Shown here: in pieces, positions 1 to 7,658 of the stretch
Numbering within the stretch: position 1 is the first letter of the stretch
Layout: each line of letters starts with the position of its first letter
Source: JAEUKQ01 sp044227605
GTDB taxonomy: Bacteria > Pseudomonadota > Alphaproteobacteria > JAEUKQ01
Assembly (NCBI GenBank): GCA_044227605.1
Contig: JBGAWJ010000018.1
Coordinates: 1 to 20,622, forward strand
DNA length: 20,622 nucleotides
Reading direction: 5' to 3'
Notes under the pieces: model-generated
Database searches by the model: none
What the model was told of the DNA's origin: nothing
What the model saw: only the letters and a program-made list of their open reading frames with translations
Made by a program: the position numbers and the translations under genes

Positions 1-369
1 GCCAAACGGTTAGAGAAATTTCCTTATAGCACCCATAATCCTATAAAGAACCTTATTGACGGCTGCACGGAATATTTACGTATTTTCACAGAAAAGGATT
101 TTGCCCAAATTATCCTGATTGATGGGCCCAATGTCCTGGGCTTGGCTTATTGCCAGTCACAAGACCGTGAAACAGCTTATAAAGCTTTAAAACAAGCTGT
201 AGCGGAAATTAGCAAAAATAATACGCCCGATATTATGCTGACAGATTTTTTATCGGGAGCACTTGATACCTATGCCCTGCGAATTGCCGCCAGTGCAGAA
301 CGCAATTCATGCTTTCTAGAATATTCCAAGCATTTTCGCCGTTTGACATTAAAAATTTTTCAAGATTAA
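1..369 (+). CDS. TetR/AcrR-family regulator, C-terminal part (5' end outside window)
   Basis: An open frame runs from the first base to a TAA at 367-369, giving 122 residues with no start codon needed inside the window. The sequence is helical and includes IDGPNVLG at about residues 40-47. A motif of this kind, often followed by a Trp-containing segment, is familiar from the ligand-binding C-terminal domain of TetR-family repressors. The rest (alternating hydrophobic helices, a late LSGAL segment, a basic end) fits that domain. The DNA-binding HTH would lie upstream and cannot be seen. A TTG at 142 is an internal codon, not a start. Its target cannot be told; the next gene, an antiporter, starts about 370 bases downstream on the same strand. 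The family call is moderately sure and the ligand is unknown. Confidence 0.6.
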   Translation, partial: AKRLEKFPYSTHNPIKNLIDGCTEYLRIFTEKDFAQIILIDGPNVLGLAYCQSQDRETAYKALKQAVAEISKNNTPDIMLTDFLSGALDTYALRIAASAERNSCFLEYSKHFRRLTLKIFQD

Positions 370-408
370 TTTCAAGAAGATCCTTGGCATATTTAATATA
401 TCAATCTT

Positions 409-432
409 TTTTTCTTTCTTCGGAAAGAAAAA
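409..432 (+). terminator. Hairpin with TTCG tetraloop after the tetR-like gene
   Basis: TTTTTCTTTC (409-418) and GAAAGAAAAA (423-432) form a perfect 10-bp stem around the stable loop TTCG. It lies 39 bases after the stop codon. The stem is AT-rich and no T-run follows, so it is a poor classical terminator on the plus strand. It could act as a 3'-end stabiliser or a weak terminator. Confidence 0.3.
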
Positions 433-605
433 CCAAGAATTTTACATTTTTCAACTTAAAAGGTTTTAACCCAATATAAGCAATTAACGTTCAGGGATTT
501 ATAATAGATTTTGGGTTAAAGAACTGCTAATCTATATAGCCCCCTTTCCTAAGTATTATCGGTAATATCATCACAAAAATATAGTAAAAAGCGAAAAAAC
601 TTGAC

Positions 606-629
606 CATTTTTAACAATGGTTAAAAATG
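606..629. repeat. Perfect 10-bp inverted repeat upstream of antiporter
   Basis: CATTTTTAAC (606-615) and GTTAAAAATG (620-629) are exact reverse complements with a 4-base spacer AATG. A -35-like TTGACC at 601-606 touches its left edge, but no good -10 follows at 17-18 bases. The repeat could be a regulator operator, for example for the TetR-type protein encoded upstream, or a leader hairpin. Only the symmetry is certain. Confidence 0.4.
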
Positions 630-739
630 AAGTTGCAGGAAATATGCCCTACAAGTCATTGAAAAATTGGGAAACAGCGCATATTTGCTGGCTTTGAAGA
701 TACATTCTATATATGCATGGATTGATTAAGGAGAAATTT

Positions 740-1996
740 GTGACCCCAACGATCATTGAAGTTATTGGCGCAAGCCTGTTTGCCATTGCCATCCTGCATA
801 TCTTTTCGACCAAGTTCTTTGAGCATTTAGCATATACCCGCCCTGCTCATGCTGGATTATGGCATTTGTTAGGCGAGGTTGAGGTGGTATTTGGGTTCTG
901 GGCATTGGTCCTGGTGGTTGTCATGTTTTTTGCTAATGGTTCCACAGCTGCCATCAGCTACGTGGATTCCCGTAACTTTACCGAACCGATGTTCATTTTC
1001 GCGATTATGGTGATTGCTGCCACTCGCCCCATTTTGCAAACGGCAATGGCCAGTACGCGCTTGTTAGCCCGGGCCATTCCCCTGCCAGGCAGCATGGGGT
1101 TTTATTTCACCGTTTTGGCGTTGGTGCCTTTACTTGGATCTTTTATCACGGAGCCCGCCGCGATGACACTGGCCGCCCTGATACTGGGCAACAGCTTCTT
1201 TGGCCGTGGCATTTCCTCCCGCTTGAAATACGTAACGCTAGGCGTGCTGTTCGTGAACATTTCAATCGGCGGCACGCTGACGCCATTCGCCGCACCCCCG
1301 GTGCTGATGGTAGCAGGGAAATGGGGCTGGGATATCAGCTTTATGATGTCCATGTTTGGCTGGAAAGTCGCCATCGCAGTCGCCCTAAATGCATTAGGCG
1401 CCACCCTGCTGTTCCGTAAGGAATTAAGCCAATTGTCGCCAGATAATACAGACAATAATGAACCTGTGCCTCTCTTATTAATATTGGTGCATTTGGCGTT
1501 CCTCGCAGGAATTGTGATATTCGCCCATCATCCCGCCATTTTCATGGGCCTGTTCCTATTCTTCCTGGGAGTGGCCACTGCCTATCAACGCTATCAAGAC
1601 CGCCTCATTCTGCGTGAAGGGCTGTTGGTTGCCTTTTTTCTGGCAGGATTAGTTGTTTTGGGTGGGCAACAGCAATGGTGGCTGCAACCGCTGCTAATGA
1701 GCATGAGCAATAATGCCGTTTTCATCGGTACAACCGTTTTAACGGCGTTCACTGACAATGCAGCACTGACTTACCTAGGGTCACTCGTCACCGGCTTATC
1801 CGATGAATTTAAATATGCCTTGGTTGCCGGTGCCGTCACTGGCGGTGGGCTGACCATCATTGCCAATGCGCCCAACCCCGCAGGTATTTCGATCCTGCGA
1901 AAATATTTCGATGAAAAAGCGGTGCATCCGCTACAACTATTCCTGGCGGCCCTGCCTCCAACCATCGTAGCGGCTTTGGCGCTTAAGTATTTATAA
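740..1996 (+). CDS. Putative Na+/H+ antiporter (Na_H_antiport_3-like membrane protein)
   Basis: A polytopic inner-membrane protein of 418 residues if started at GTG 740. An in-frame ATG at 713 would add nine residues. I prefer 740 because AAGGAG lies at 728-733 with a 6-base spacer, while 713 has no ribosome-binding site. Hydrophobic segments run through almost the whole protein. Conserved-looking polar stretches inside membrane segments include GSFITEPAAM, GGTLTPFAAPPVLM, TAFTDNAALTYLG and ANAPNPAG. These fit the putative Na+/H+ antiporter family (Pfam Na_H_antiport_3) within the ion-transporter superfamily. The expected role is cation/proton exchange, but the ion is inferred. Base composition stands out: 1141-1200 is about 58% GC, whereas much of the window is near or below 45%, suggesting acquisition by transfer. 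Confidence 0.72.
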   Translation: MTPTIIEVIGASLFAIAILHIFSTKFFEHLAYTRPAHAGLWHLLGEVEVVFGFWALVLVVVMFFANGSTAAISYVDSRNFTEPMFIFAIMVIAATRPILQTAMASTRLLARAIPLPGSMGFYFTVLALVPLLGSFITEPAAMTLAALILGNSFFGRGISSRLKYVTLGVLFVNISIGGTLTPFAAPPVLMVAGKWGWDISFMMSMFGWKVAIAVALNALGATLLFRKELSQLSPDNTDNNEPVPLLLILVHLAFLAGIVIFAHHPAIFMGLFLFFLGVATAYQRYQDRLILREGLLVAFFLAGLVVLGGQQQWWLQPLLMSMSNNAVFIGTTVLTAFTDNAALTYLGSLVTGLSDEFKYALVAGAVTGGGLTIIANAPNPAGISILRKYFDEKAVHPLQLFLAALPPTIVAALALKYL

Positions 1997-2115
1997 TTGT
2001 GCGATACTGACCTTACAAATACCGGTACCTATTTTATTGTCTTTCATTTATTTTTGTTTATAGTCGGGGCGAATATATTTCATAGTTTGTTGAAATTTTG
2101 AAAATGAAGGTAGGG

Positions 2116-2574
2116 ATGAATACCAAAAACCCCATAAAATCTTCTGCTAGCAAATTACTCCCCAAAATCAACCTGATCACCTTAGGGGTAAAAGATTTTG
2201 ACAAGTCTTTAGCCTTTTATCGCGACGGGTTAGGATGGAAGGCACAGGTTCAGGATGATGTGGCCTTTTTCCCGCTTAACGGCATTATCCTAGCTATATA
2301 TCCGCGCGAGAAATTAGCTGAGGACGCGCATGTGCCAAGCACCGGCAGCGGTTTTTCAGGTATTACCCTAGCTTATAATACGAATAGCGAAAAAGAAGTG
2401 GATGGGCTTTTGCAGTTCGTTGAAAAACGGGGGGCGAAAATTGTGAAAAAAGCCCAGAAAGTTTTTTGGGGCGGATATAGTGGCTATTTCGCCGATCCCG
2501 ATGGTCATTTGTGGGAAGTGGCCTATAATCCCTTCTGGAAGATAGACCAAAATGGGAATGTGCTACTGCCTTAA
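2116..2574 (+). CDS. VOC-superfamily protein (glyoxalase/bleomycin-resistance fold)
   Basis: A 152-residue soluble protein. The pattern LITLGVKDFDKSLAFYRDGLGW at about residues 20-41 and the closing GYFADPDGHLWEVAYNPFW at about 123-141 are typical of the first and last parts of a vicinal-oxygen-chelate fold. Glu134 (HLWEV) sits where the family's metal-binding Glu usually is. VOC proteins include glyoxalase I, dioxygenases and resistance proteins; the substrate cannot be read from sequence. The start at ATG 2116 is chosen because AAGG at 2107-2110 lies 5 bases upstream; ATG 2104 and TTG 2098 are in frame but less well placed. It stands alone, about 120 bases after the antiporter. Fold confident, function open. 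Confidence 0.72.
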   Translation: MNTKNPIKSSASKLLPKINLITLGVKDFDKSLAFYRDGLGWKAQVQDDVAFFPLNGIILAIYPREKLAEDAHVPSTGSGFSGITLAYNTNSEKEVDGLLQFVEKRGAKIVKKAQKVFWGGYSGYFADPDGHLWEVAYNPFWKIDQNGNVLLP

Positions 2575-2619
2575 ATTGGTATTCGGGCAGTATTCTCTTG
2601 AATGATTGGGGAATCGGGC

Positions 2620-3219
2620 ATGAGCGGTTTGAAAACAAAACATTCATCTAAACAAAAACCATCTTTGTCCGCTATCACCGTCTACTACTTAGCCCAATTC
2701 AAAAAGCCGATGACTGCTCCCCTGGTTACACCGGGTAGCGGACTGGAAATTACCCGGATTGTCAATCCCCCGCTTCCCTTTTATCGATTTCTTTATAATT
2801 CAGTTGGGGAACCTTGGTTTTGGTATGAACGCCGGATATTAAATGACCAACAATTGTTACCCCTGCTCCATCATTCAAGTATCCATCTCTGTGTTGTTTA
2901 CCAGCATGGATTACCCATCGGTTATACCGAGATCAGCCTGCAATCCATGCCAGTGGTTGATCTGGCTTATTTTGGTTTGATGCCCTGGGCTTTGGGCAAA
3001 GGCATTGGCAAATGGCTGCTGGATTGGAGTCTGCATTATATCTGGGCGTTTAACCCTGAAAAAATCTTGGTGAATACATGCAGCCTAGATCACCCCAAAG
3101 CTTTAGCAACCTATTTAAACGCAGGATTTCAACAAGTTCATAGCGAAGAAAAAATGCTTGATATGGCAAAGATTAAAGAAATTATAAAAAAATCAACCGC
3201 TTATGTGACAGACGCGTAA
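2620..3219 (+). CDS. GNAT-family N-acetyltransferase
   Basis: A protein of 199 residues (205 if ATG 2602 is used). ATG 2620 has GGGGAA at 2608-2613 six bases upstream, while 2602 has no evident ribosome-binding site. The C-terminal half carries the GNAT acetyl-CoA loop: a beta strand VVDLAYFGLMP, then ALGKGIGKWLLDW matching the Q/RxxGxG/A pattern, followed by LVNTCSLDHPKALATYLNAGF, the usual last strand and helix of the fold. The N-terminal part (ITVYYLAQF, FYRFLYNSVGEPWFW) is typical of a GNAT subgroup common in alphaproteobacteria. The acyl acceptor is unknown. It begins 45 bases after the VOC gene, so the two may be co-transcribed. Confidence 0.78.
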   Translation: MSGLKTKHSSKQKPSLSAITVYYLAQFKKPMTAPLVTPGSGLEITRIVNPPLPFYRFLYNSVGEPWFWYERRILNDQQLLPLLHHSSIHLCVVYQHGLPIGYTEISLQSMPVVDLAYFGLMPWALGKGIGKWLLDWSLHYIWAFNPEKILVNTCSLDHPKALATYLNAGFQQVHSEEKMLDMAKIKEIIKKSTAYVTDA

Positions 3220-3331
3220 AATTTCTTGTCAAAATATTCGACCCCTATAGTTGGAGAAAATGGTGTCCGCATAAAAGGTATAAAACACCGCCAACCAGAT
3301 AAAATTTCTTAGAAAGAAAATAACGAAAATC

Positions 3332-3979
3332 ATGTATAGTCGCAAAGAATCTCAAGTAAAAGATAAAAACACGGTGATTGAAGCCGTAAGAACCATAAGG
3401 TTTGGAGTTTTAGTGGTTTTTTCCGAAGGAAAGTTTTTCTCTTCCCACCTGCCCTTCATCATTCGGGAAGAAAATAATCTGATGATTTTGGAGGGGCACG
3501 TATCCCGCGCCAACGAATTATGGAAACAGCTGGGCAAAGAAAATCCAGCCATGGTCATTTTCCAAGGCGATCATGCCTATATCCATCCCGGCTGGTATGA
3601 AACAAAAAAAACCACCGGCAAAGTGGTACCCACCTGGAATTATCAGGTCATTCACTTTCACGGATTTGCTGAAAAGCAGGAAGAACCAGGCTGGCTTCTC
3701 AATCATCTAGAAAAACTGGTGACGCACAACGAAGTTGATCAAAAAAATCCTTGGAAAATTTCGGATGCCCCACAGGATTATATTGATGGCTTGACCCGGG
3801 CAATTGTGGGAACCCAATTTAAAGTGGACCGATTTGAGGGCGCTTTAAAAATGAACCAACATCATCCCCAAGAAAATAGGTTGGGCGTGATAGAGGGGTT
3901 AAAGTCTTCCACCAATTTTCATGCCCGGGCAGTTGGTGATATTATGCAAGAATTAGAAGCAAGGCGTGATAAAAAGTAA
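3332..3979 (+). CDS. PaiB-like FMN-binding (negative transcriptional regulator family) protein
   Basis: 215 residues, the usual size for the family. Recognisable blocks are FSSHLPFIIREE (36-47), EGHVSRAN (54-61), NPAMVIFQGDHAYIHPGWY (71-89), KVVPTWNYQVIHFHG (97-111) and a C-terminal VGTQFKVDRFEGALKMNQ (159-175). This is the FMN-binding split-barrel fold of PaiB, named for a Bacillus subtilis repressor of sporulation and protease genes; most homologues probably bind flavin or heme with no proven regulatory role. The usual N-terminal Y-x-P-x-x-F start is replaced by MYSRKESQ. The ribosome-binding site is weak and purine-rich (AGAAAGAAAATAACG). It is convergent with the next gene, 28 bases away. 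Confidence 0.8.
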   Translation: MYSRKESQVKDKNTVIEAVRTIRFGVLVVFSEGKFFSSHLPFIIREENNLMILEGHVSRANELWKQLGKENPAMVIFQGDHAYIHPGWYETKKTTGKVVPTWNYQVIHFHGFAEKQEEPGWLLNHLEKLVTHNEVDQKNPWKISDAPQDYIDGLTRAIVGTQFKVDRFEGALKMNQHHPQENRLGVIEGLKSSTNFHARAVGDIMQELEARRDKK

Positions 3980-4007
3980 TGACCAACAGTTTTTCATGCC
4001 ATAAGGG

Positions 4008-4349
4008 TTATTTGCTGACATAAATCCACGCCAACGCACCCGATAAGAGGACGGCTGATACGCGTTTATAATCCTCGGCTTCATATCGATCGGCAGCCAG
4101 CAATTCAGCCCAAGTCACTTTAAAAAGGGTACCCTTTATCAGATTGCGCCTTTGGCCTGTATATCTGACCATGATATGGATGATTTTTCCGCTCATTTTC
4201 ATAATATGCGGATCTCTAATAATCAATTCAGATAATCTATACCCTGGTAAAACATCTGCTTGACCCACAAGCTTGCGCCCGAAAATGTTTAATTGGGCTT
4301 CTTCAAATTGCAGGTTATCATAAGAAAAAAGCTTGGCCGTTCTTATCAT
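4008..4349 (-). CDS. Gamma-glutamylcyclotransferase / AIG2-like protein
   Basis: 113 residues, typical of the short AIG2-like (GGCT-fold) family. The order is LFSYDNLQ (7-14), FGRKLVGQADVLPGYRLS (23-40), SGKIIHIMVRYTG (53-65), KGTLFKVTWAELLAADRYE (72-90) and YKRVSAVLLSG (94-104). Glu90 in the DRYE block is in the position of the catalytic Glu of gamma-glutamyl cyclotransferases. Related enzymes open gamma-glutamyl-amines or peptides to 5-oxoproline; the substrate here is unknown. The substrate-loop motif, normally YGTL, reads YDNL, which may change activity. The start is ATG 4347-4349 with no strong ribosome-binding site. The tRNA lies upstream on the same strand. Confidence 0.72.
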   Translation of the reverse strand: MIRTAKLFSYDNLQFEEAQLNIFGRKLVGQADVLPGYRLSELIIRDPHIMKMSGKIIHIMVRYTGQRRNLIKGTLFKVTWAELLAADRYEAEDYKRVSAVLLSGALAWIYVSK

Positions 4350-4406
4350 TTTTTTCAGCTCAAGGTAGAATGAAAAGAGATTTGCAAAATAACTGAAGAT
4401 AAAATG

Positions 4407-4423
4407 ACTTAATTTTATTAAGT
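4407..4423 (-). terminator. AT-rich hairpin directly after tRNA-Leu
   Basis: On the minus strand ACTTAAT-AAA-ATTAAGT forms a 7-bp stem whose first base is the last base of the tRNA CCA end, followed by CATTTTAT. It could help end or process the tRNA transcript. It is weak because there are few GC pairs and the T-run is interrupted. Confidence 0.35.
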
Positions 4424-4508
4424 GGTGCGGGCGGCGGGAGTCGAACCCGCACGCCTATTCGGCACAAGATTTTAAGTCTTGTGAGTCTACCAGTTTCTCC
4501 ACGCCCGC
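4423..4508 (-). tRNA. tRNA-Leu (anticodon UAA), CCA encoded
   Basis: On the minus strand the acceptor arms GCGGGCG (4508-4502) and CGCCCGC (4433-4427) pair fully, then discriminator A and an encoded CCA (4425-4423). The anticodon stem is CAAGA/TCTTG around loop CTTAAAA, giving anticodon TAA, which reads UUA/UUG. The T arm GCGGG-TTCGACT-CCCGC and a long variable arm with TGCC..GGCG confirm a class II leucine tRNA of 86 bases including CCA. It lies 140 bases downstream of mnmA on the same strand. Confidence 0.96.
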
Positions 4509-4648
4509 ATTTGAAACAACCATTTTATGCTATTGCTGATTGATCAACCTATACACAAATAAAAAAAAGCAGCCCAATATGCAACTGTTTTTGTAAAATA
4601 TTTTTATTCGCCCAAATAGGAAGCAGTCAAATCCTACTTCAGAAAGAA

Positions 4649-5788
4649 CTAAGAAACATGTTGGCGCGTAATCCACCCGCCCCCTAACACCCGCTCCCCT
4701 TCATAAAAAACACAAGCCTGGCCGGGGGCAACCCCTAATTGGGCTTCATCGAAAACAATCCGACCGGTTTGCTGATCCTGCGTATATAAAGTGGCGGCAA
4801 TCGGTTGGCTGGCCGAACGTACCTTCACCATAAGGCTGCGCCCTTCATACCCCGGGAATTGATCCCCTAACCAATTAATATCCCGCAACAAAATTTCAGG
4901 GACAGCTAAGGCTGTTTTTGGCCCCACCACCACTTGGGCTTTTTCTGGAATTAATTTAATAACATATAAAGGCTCGCCATCACCTAATGCAATACCGATG
5001 CCACGACGCTGGCCGACGGTAAAATGTATAATCCCTTCATGTTTACCTAAAACCCGCCCGTCCATATGGATAATGTCGCCCGCAGTGATAGCGCCCGGAC
5101 GTAATTTTTCAACGATTTTACTGTAATTACCGGTCGGGACAAAACAAATATCTTGGCTATCCGGTTTTGCAGCAACCTCAAGCCCCATATCCTTAGCCAT
5201 CTGGCGGGTAACGGATTTGGGGATGCCACCCAAGGGAAAACGCAAAAAATCTAATTGCGCTTGGGTGGTAGCAAACAAAAAATAACTTTGATCCCGATCC
5301 AAATCATGCGAGCGGTAAAGGCCCGCCCTGCCCTGCCCTGGCAACCGCCGGGCATAATGCCCGGTTGCTAAAGCTTCCGCCCCTAAATCTTTGGCCATTC
5401 CCAATAAATCTTTAAACTTCACCTGACGGTTGCATTGAACGCAAGGAATGGGGGTTTCCCCCTGTAAGTAACTGTCTGCAAAATTATTGATGACGGATTG
5501 CCGAAATTTTTCTTCATAATCCAACACGTAATGGGGAATTCCCAATTGATCGGCCACCCGCCGGGCATCGTGGATATCTTGGCCTGCACAACAAGCGCCT
5601 TTGCGGTCAACCGCCACCCCATGGTCATAAAGCTGCAGCGTGATCCCGACGACATCATATCCCATTTGGGATAAGATCCCAGCCGTTACCGAGCTATCTA
5701 CCCCACCCGACATCGCCACTACTACCCGCGTTTTTGAGGGAGCTTTCGGTAAATCCAAATCAAGATGACCTATATCTGCAAGCCGCAC
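4649..5788 (-). CDS. mnmA: tRNA 2-thiouridine(34) synthase MnmA
   Basis: 379 residues. MnmA adenylates and thiolates U34 of tRNA-Lys, -Glu and -Gln in the cytoplasm using sulfur relayed from IscS. Visible landmarks are the PP-loop SGGVDSS (27-33), YEEKFRQ-VINNF (91-103), PIPCVQCNRQVKFK (113-126) whose CN-motif Cys119 is the usual first catalytic cysteine, GHYAR (143-147), KPDSQDICFVPTG (208-220) with the second catalytic Cys215, and GQRRGIGI (259-266). It has a short N-terminal extension of about 20 residues, as in many alphaproteobacteria. The start is GTG 5788, preceded by AAGGA and AGGA elements. It is the last gene of the leftward fdx-hydrolase-mnmA group; the 101-base gap before it may hold its own promoter. 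Confidence 0.97.
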   Translation of the reverse strand: MRLADIGHLDLDLPKAPSKTRVVVAMSGGVDSSVTAGILSQMGYDVVGITLQLYDHGVAVDRKGACCAGQDIHDARRVADQLGIPHYVLDYEEKFRQSVINNFADSYLQGETPIPCVQCNRQVKFKDLLGMAKDLGAEALATGHYARRLPGQGRAGLYRSHDLDRDQSYFLFATTQAQLDFLRFPLGGIPKSVTRQMAKDMGLEVAAKPDSQDICFVPTGNYSKIVEKLRPGAITAGDIIHMDGRVLGKHEGIIHFTVGQRRGIGIALGDGEPLYVIKLIPEKAQVVVGPKTALAVPEILLRDINWLGDQFPGYEGRSLMVKVRSASQPIAATLYTQDQQTGRIVFDEAQLGVAPGQACVFYEGERVLGGGWITRQHVS

Positions 5789-5889
5789 GTCCTAATTATT
5801 CCTTATTTTATGTCAAACCCCATCATATATGGCATAGGTAAATGTTTTTATCAACGGTTGAGGCTGATGGTTTTTAAATGGTGTAAAAA

Positions 5890-7287
5890 TCAACGCAAAT
5901 ATTGCAACAAGTGATAAAGGCTATTGATGGGGGCCTGATCCCCTAACAACCCCAATTGCAATGAAAAATGACCTTGCCGGCGCTCAAATAAATGATTTGG
6001 CCTCACTTGCCACTTGATCGCCAATTCCTTAGCACGGTGATAACTGGTCACTTGATCCTTATTACCCATCACCATGATAATATGATTAGGGTTAATAGGC
6101 GGTTCGGCGCTCACTTGGACAAGGGGTTGATAACCATCTAATTTTTCTTTTGACCACCCTGCTTGCGTTAATGCCGCAGATAGGCCGGATTTTATGCATA
6201 ACTGGCTGTCGCCAGCAAGGGCTAAAATATTGGGGTCGGTGGCAGACAAATATAAAATATCTGGTTGGGGGTAAAGCTGTAACCGTTTATTTAAAGAAAC
6301 ATAAGTTTGGCTGCTTAAAGCCCCCAAGCTAGTGCCACCCAAAGCCACCGGACCTTTATTTTCAAGTTTACACCAATGCAGCAAAACTCCAATCTCATGC
6401 ACCTGCTGCATCATGAATTCAACCAAAGCGGGGGGTGCACTGGCAAAGATATGCTCACCGTCATAATATCCTGGCGGGCACCGCCTTCCATGCGCCGACG
6501 ATTCCAAGCGGATGACTCGGACACCGCAATCGATCAAATGCCCAATTTCCGGCTCCAGCGGCAATCCCGATAATTCGCCTTCCACCCCCCAGCCATGGCA
6601 ATAAATAAATGTCCCTTGGTTTTTGGATAAGGGGGGCTCAAACACCGTAGCCCAAACATTTTCCAACCCATTCGAAAAAGTCAGCCAATATTGCTGGCCC
6701 TTTTGGGTCGGCAGTTTCTTGGAAACATTAATAACTGGTAGTTTTTGGGACAAACTAATGAGTTGCTGGAATATAGCGTCCGTTATTATAGGCTGGTGGG
6801 AGGCATTAGGCACATGAAAATTGATTTTTGGTAATCGCAAGCTTGAGGCGTAAGGCAGTAATTTTCTTTTCCCTTGGATCATCCAGCGTTGCCAAGCTTG
6901 CTGCTTATGCTGGTTGACCTGCCATATTTTCTCATCGGAAAAATCCTGGTTAGTCCACATTATATGTTGCCAAAGCTGTTCTTGTGCCACAGCCTCTTTC
7001 TGCCAATCCTTTAAAAGGTCATACATTTTTGCAAAACTAGGCCGCTGCTTTAAGGGGGGGATTTGCGCCCATAATTGTTCAATGTTACCCGTGGGATCGC
7101 CAACCAAGGCCCATAATTTTGATAACGGCATTATTTTTTGGGTTATGGCCCATAAACAGATGGGGTCTAGCCAGGGCCTGGCGATAATGCTATTGATGTA
7201 AAATGATCTGATCCAAGCAGGCCAGGCCGGTAATTGGATATGTTTGGGTTGTAAGGCTTCACTGCCTTTAGGATTTTGCGTAACCAA
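5890..7287 (-). CDS. Alpha/beta-hydrolase fold protein, long N-terminal region
   Basis: 465 residues. The C-terminal half is an alpha/beta hydrolase: GTFIYCHGWG (225-234) is the strand and oxyanion loop, GGTSLGA (317-323) the nucleophile elbow with Ser320, NKDQVT (409-414) supplies Asp411, and QGHF (438-441) supplies His440. The first 200 residues are rich in Trp, Gln and Lys with no domain I recognise. There is no signal peptide, so it is presumably cytoplasmic. The start is uncertain: TTG 7287 follows the ferredoxin stop after one codon, in the same frame, and no strong ribosome-binding site is seen, so initiation may be coupled to fdx translation. The substrate is unknown; linkage to fdx and mnmA may be historical rather than functional. 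Confidence 0.68.
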   Translation of the reverse strand: MVTQNPKGSEALQPKHIQLPAWPAWIRSFYINSIIARPWLDPICLWAITQKIMPLSKLWALVGDPTGNIEQLWAQIPPLKQRPSFAKMYDLLKDWQKEAVAQEQLWQHIMWTNQDFSDEKIWQVNQHKQQAWQRWMIQGKRKLLPYASSLRLPKINFHVPNASHQPIITDAIFQQLISLSQKLPVINVSKKLPTQKGQQYWLTFSNGLENVWATVFEPPLSKNQGTFIYCHGWGVEGELSGLPLEPEIGHLIDCGVRVIRLESSAHGRRCPPGYYDGEHIFASAPPALVEFMMQQVHEIGVLLHWCKLENKGPVALGGTSLGALSSQTYVSLNKRLQLYPQPDILYLSATDPNILALAGDSQLCIKSGLSAALTQAGWSKEKLDGYQPLVQVSAEPPINPNHIIMVMGNKDQVTSYHRAKELAIKWQVRPNHLFERRQGHFSLQLGLLGDQAPINSLYHLLQYLR

Positions 7288-7290
7288 TCG

Positions 7291-7620
7291 TTATTTCAAC
7301 AAATTTCTGGAACTTGCGGGAACACGGACAATAATCCCATCCAGTTCTTCTGTTAACCGGATTTGACATCCAAGCCTTGAAGTTTTTGTTAAGCCAAAAG
7401 CTAAATCCAACATATCCTCTTCGTCTTCCGAAGGTTCGGGCAACGATTCAAACCAAGCCGAGTCAATAATAACATGGCAGGTTGAACAAGCCAGTGAACC
7501 CTCACACGCCCCTTCTAAATCTATATTATGACGGTGGGCAATTTCTAAAAGAGATAACCCAATCGGGGCAATAACTTCAAGCTTGCTGTTATCTGGATTA
7601 ATGAAAATTACCTTTGGCAT
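7291..7620 (-). CDS. fdx: [2Fe-2S] ferredoxin, Isc/adrenodoxin type
   Basis: 109 residues from ATG 7620, which has GGAG 8 bases upstream. A longer frame from TTG 7680 is rejected because that TTG is part of a -35-like TTGACA. The four cluster cysteines are Cys39, Cys45, Cys48 (CEGSLACSTC) and Cys85, the spacing of adrenodoxin-type ferredoxins. The EEDMLDLA segment (67-74) is the conserved acidic interaction helix, and the end PASSRNLLK resembles Isc ferredoxins. It is expected to supply electrons for Fe-S cluster assembly. Usually it ends an iscS-iscU-iscA-hscBA-fdx operon; here those partners are missing and a gene on the other strand separates it from iscS. Confidence 0.93.
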   Translation of the reverse strand: MPKVIFINPDNSKLEVIAPIGLSLLEIAHRHNIDLEGACEGSLACSTCHVIIDSAWFESLPEPSEDEEDMLDLAFGLTKTSRLGCQIRLTEELDGIIVRVPASSRNLLK

Positions 7621-7642
7621 CACGTTTTCTCCAATAAGACTA

Positions 7643-7658
7643 TATCCAAATTTGGATA
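7643..7658. promoter_or_regulatory. 16-bp perfect palindrome, candidate operator of fdx
   Basis: TATCCAAATTTGGATA is its own reverse complement and lies 22 bases from the fdx ATG, over the putative -10 box. A dimeric repressor could block the promoter from here. It does not resemble the IscR type 1 site as I know it. A shorter relative, CCAATTTGG, occurs at 8653-8661 just after iscS. Confidence 0.4.

Larger units (their letters stand above)
370..739. other. Intergenic region between tetR-like gene and antiporter
   Basis: About 370 AT-rich bases with no credible coding frame. It holds the TTCG hairpin at 409-432 and the inverted repeat at 606-629. TATAAT occurs at 500-505 but has no matching -35 at 16-18 bases. 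The antiporter ribosome-binding site is AAGGAG at 728-733. Confidence 0.5.

Noticed and set aside
1102..1965. Antisense open frames within the antiporter
   Set aside because: They are low-complexity shadows of a GC-rich membrane gene, without recognisable domains or start signals.
3226..3251. TTGTCA/TATAGT promoter before the PaiB-like gene
   Set aside because: The spacer is only 14 bases.
4509..4648. Terminator of mnmA before the T8 run at about 4561-4568
   Set aside because: On the minus strand the bases ahead of the T-run (CAGTTGCATATTGGGCTG) form no more than a 3-bp stem.
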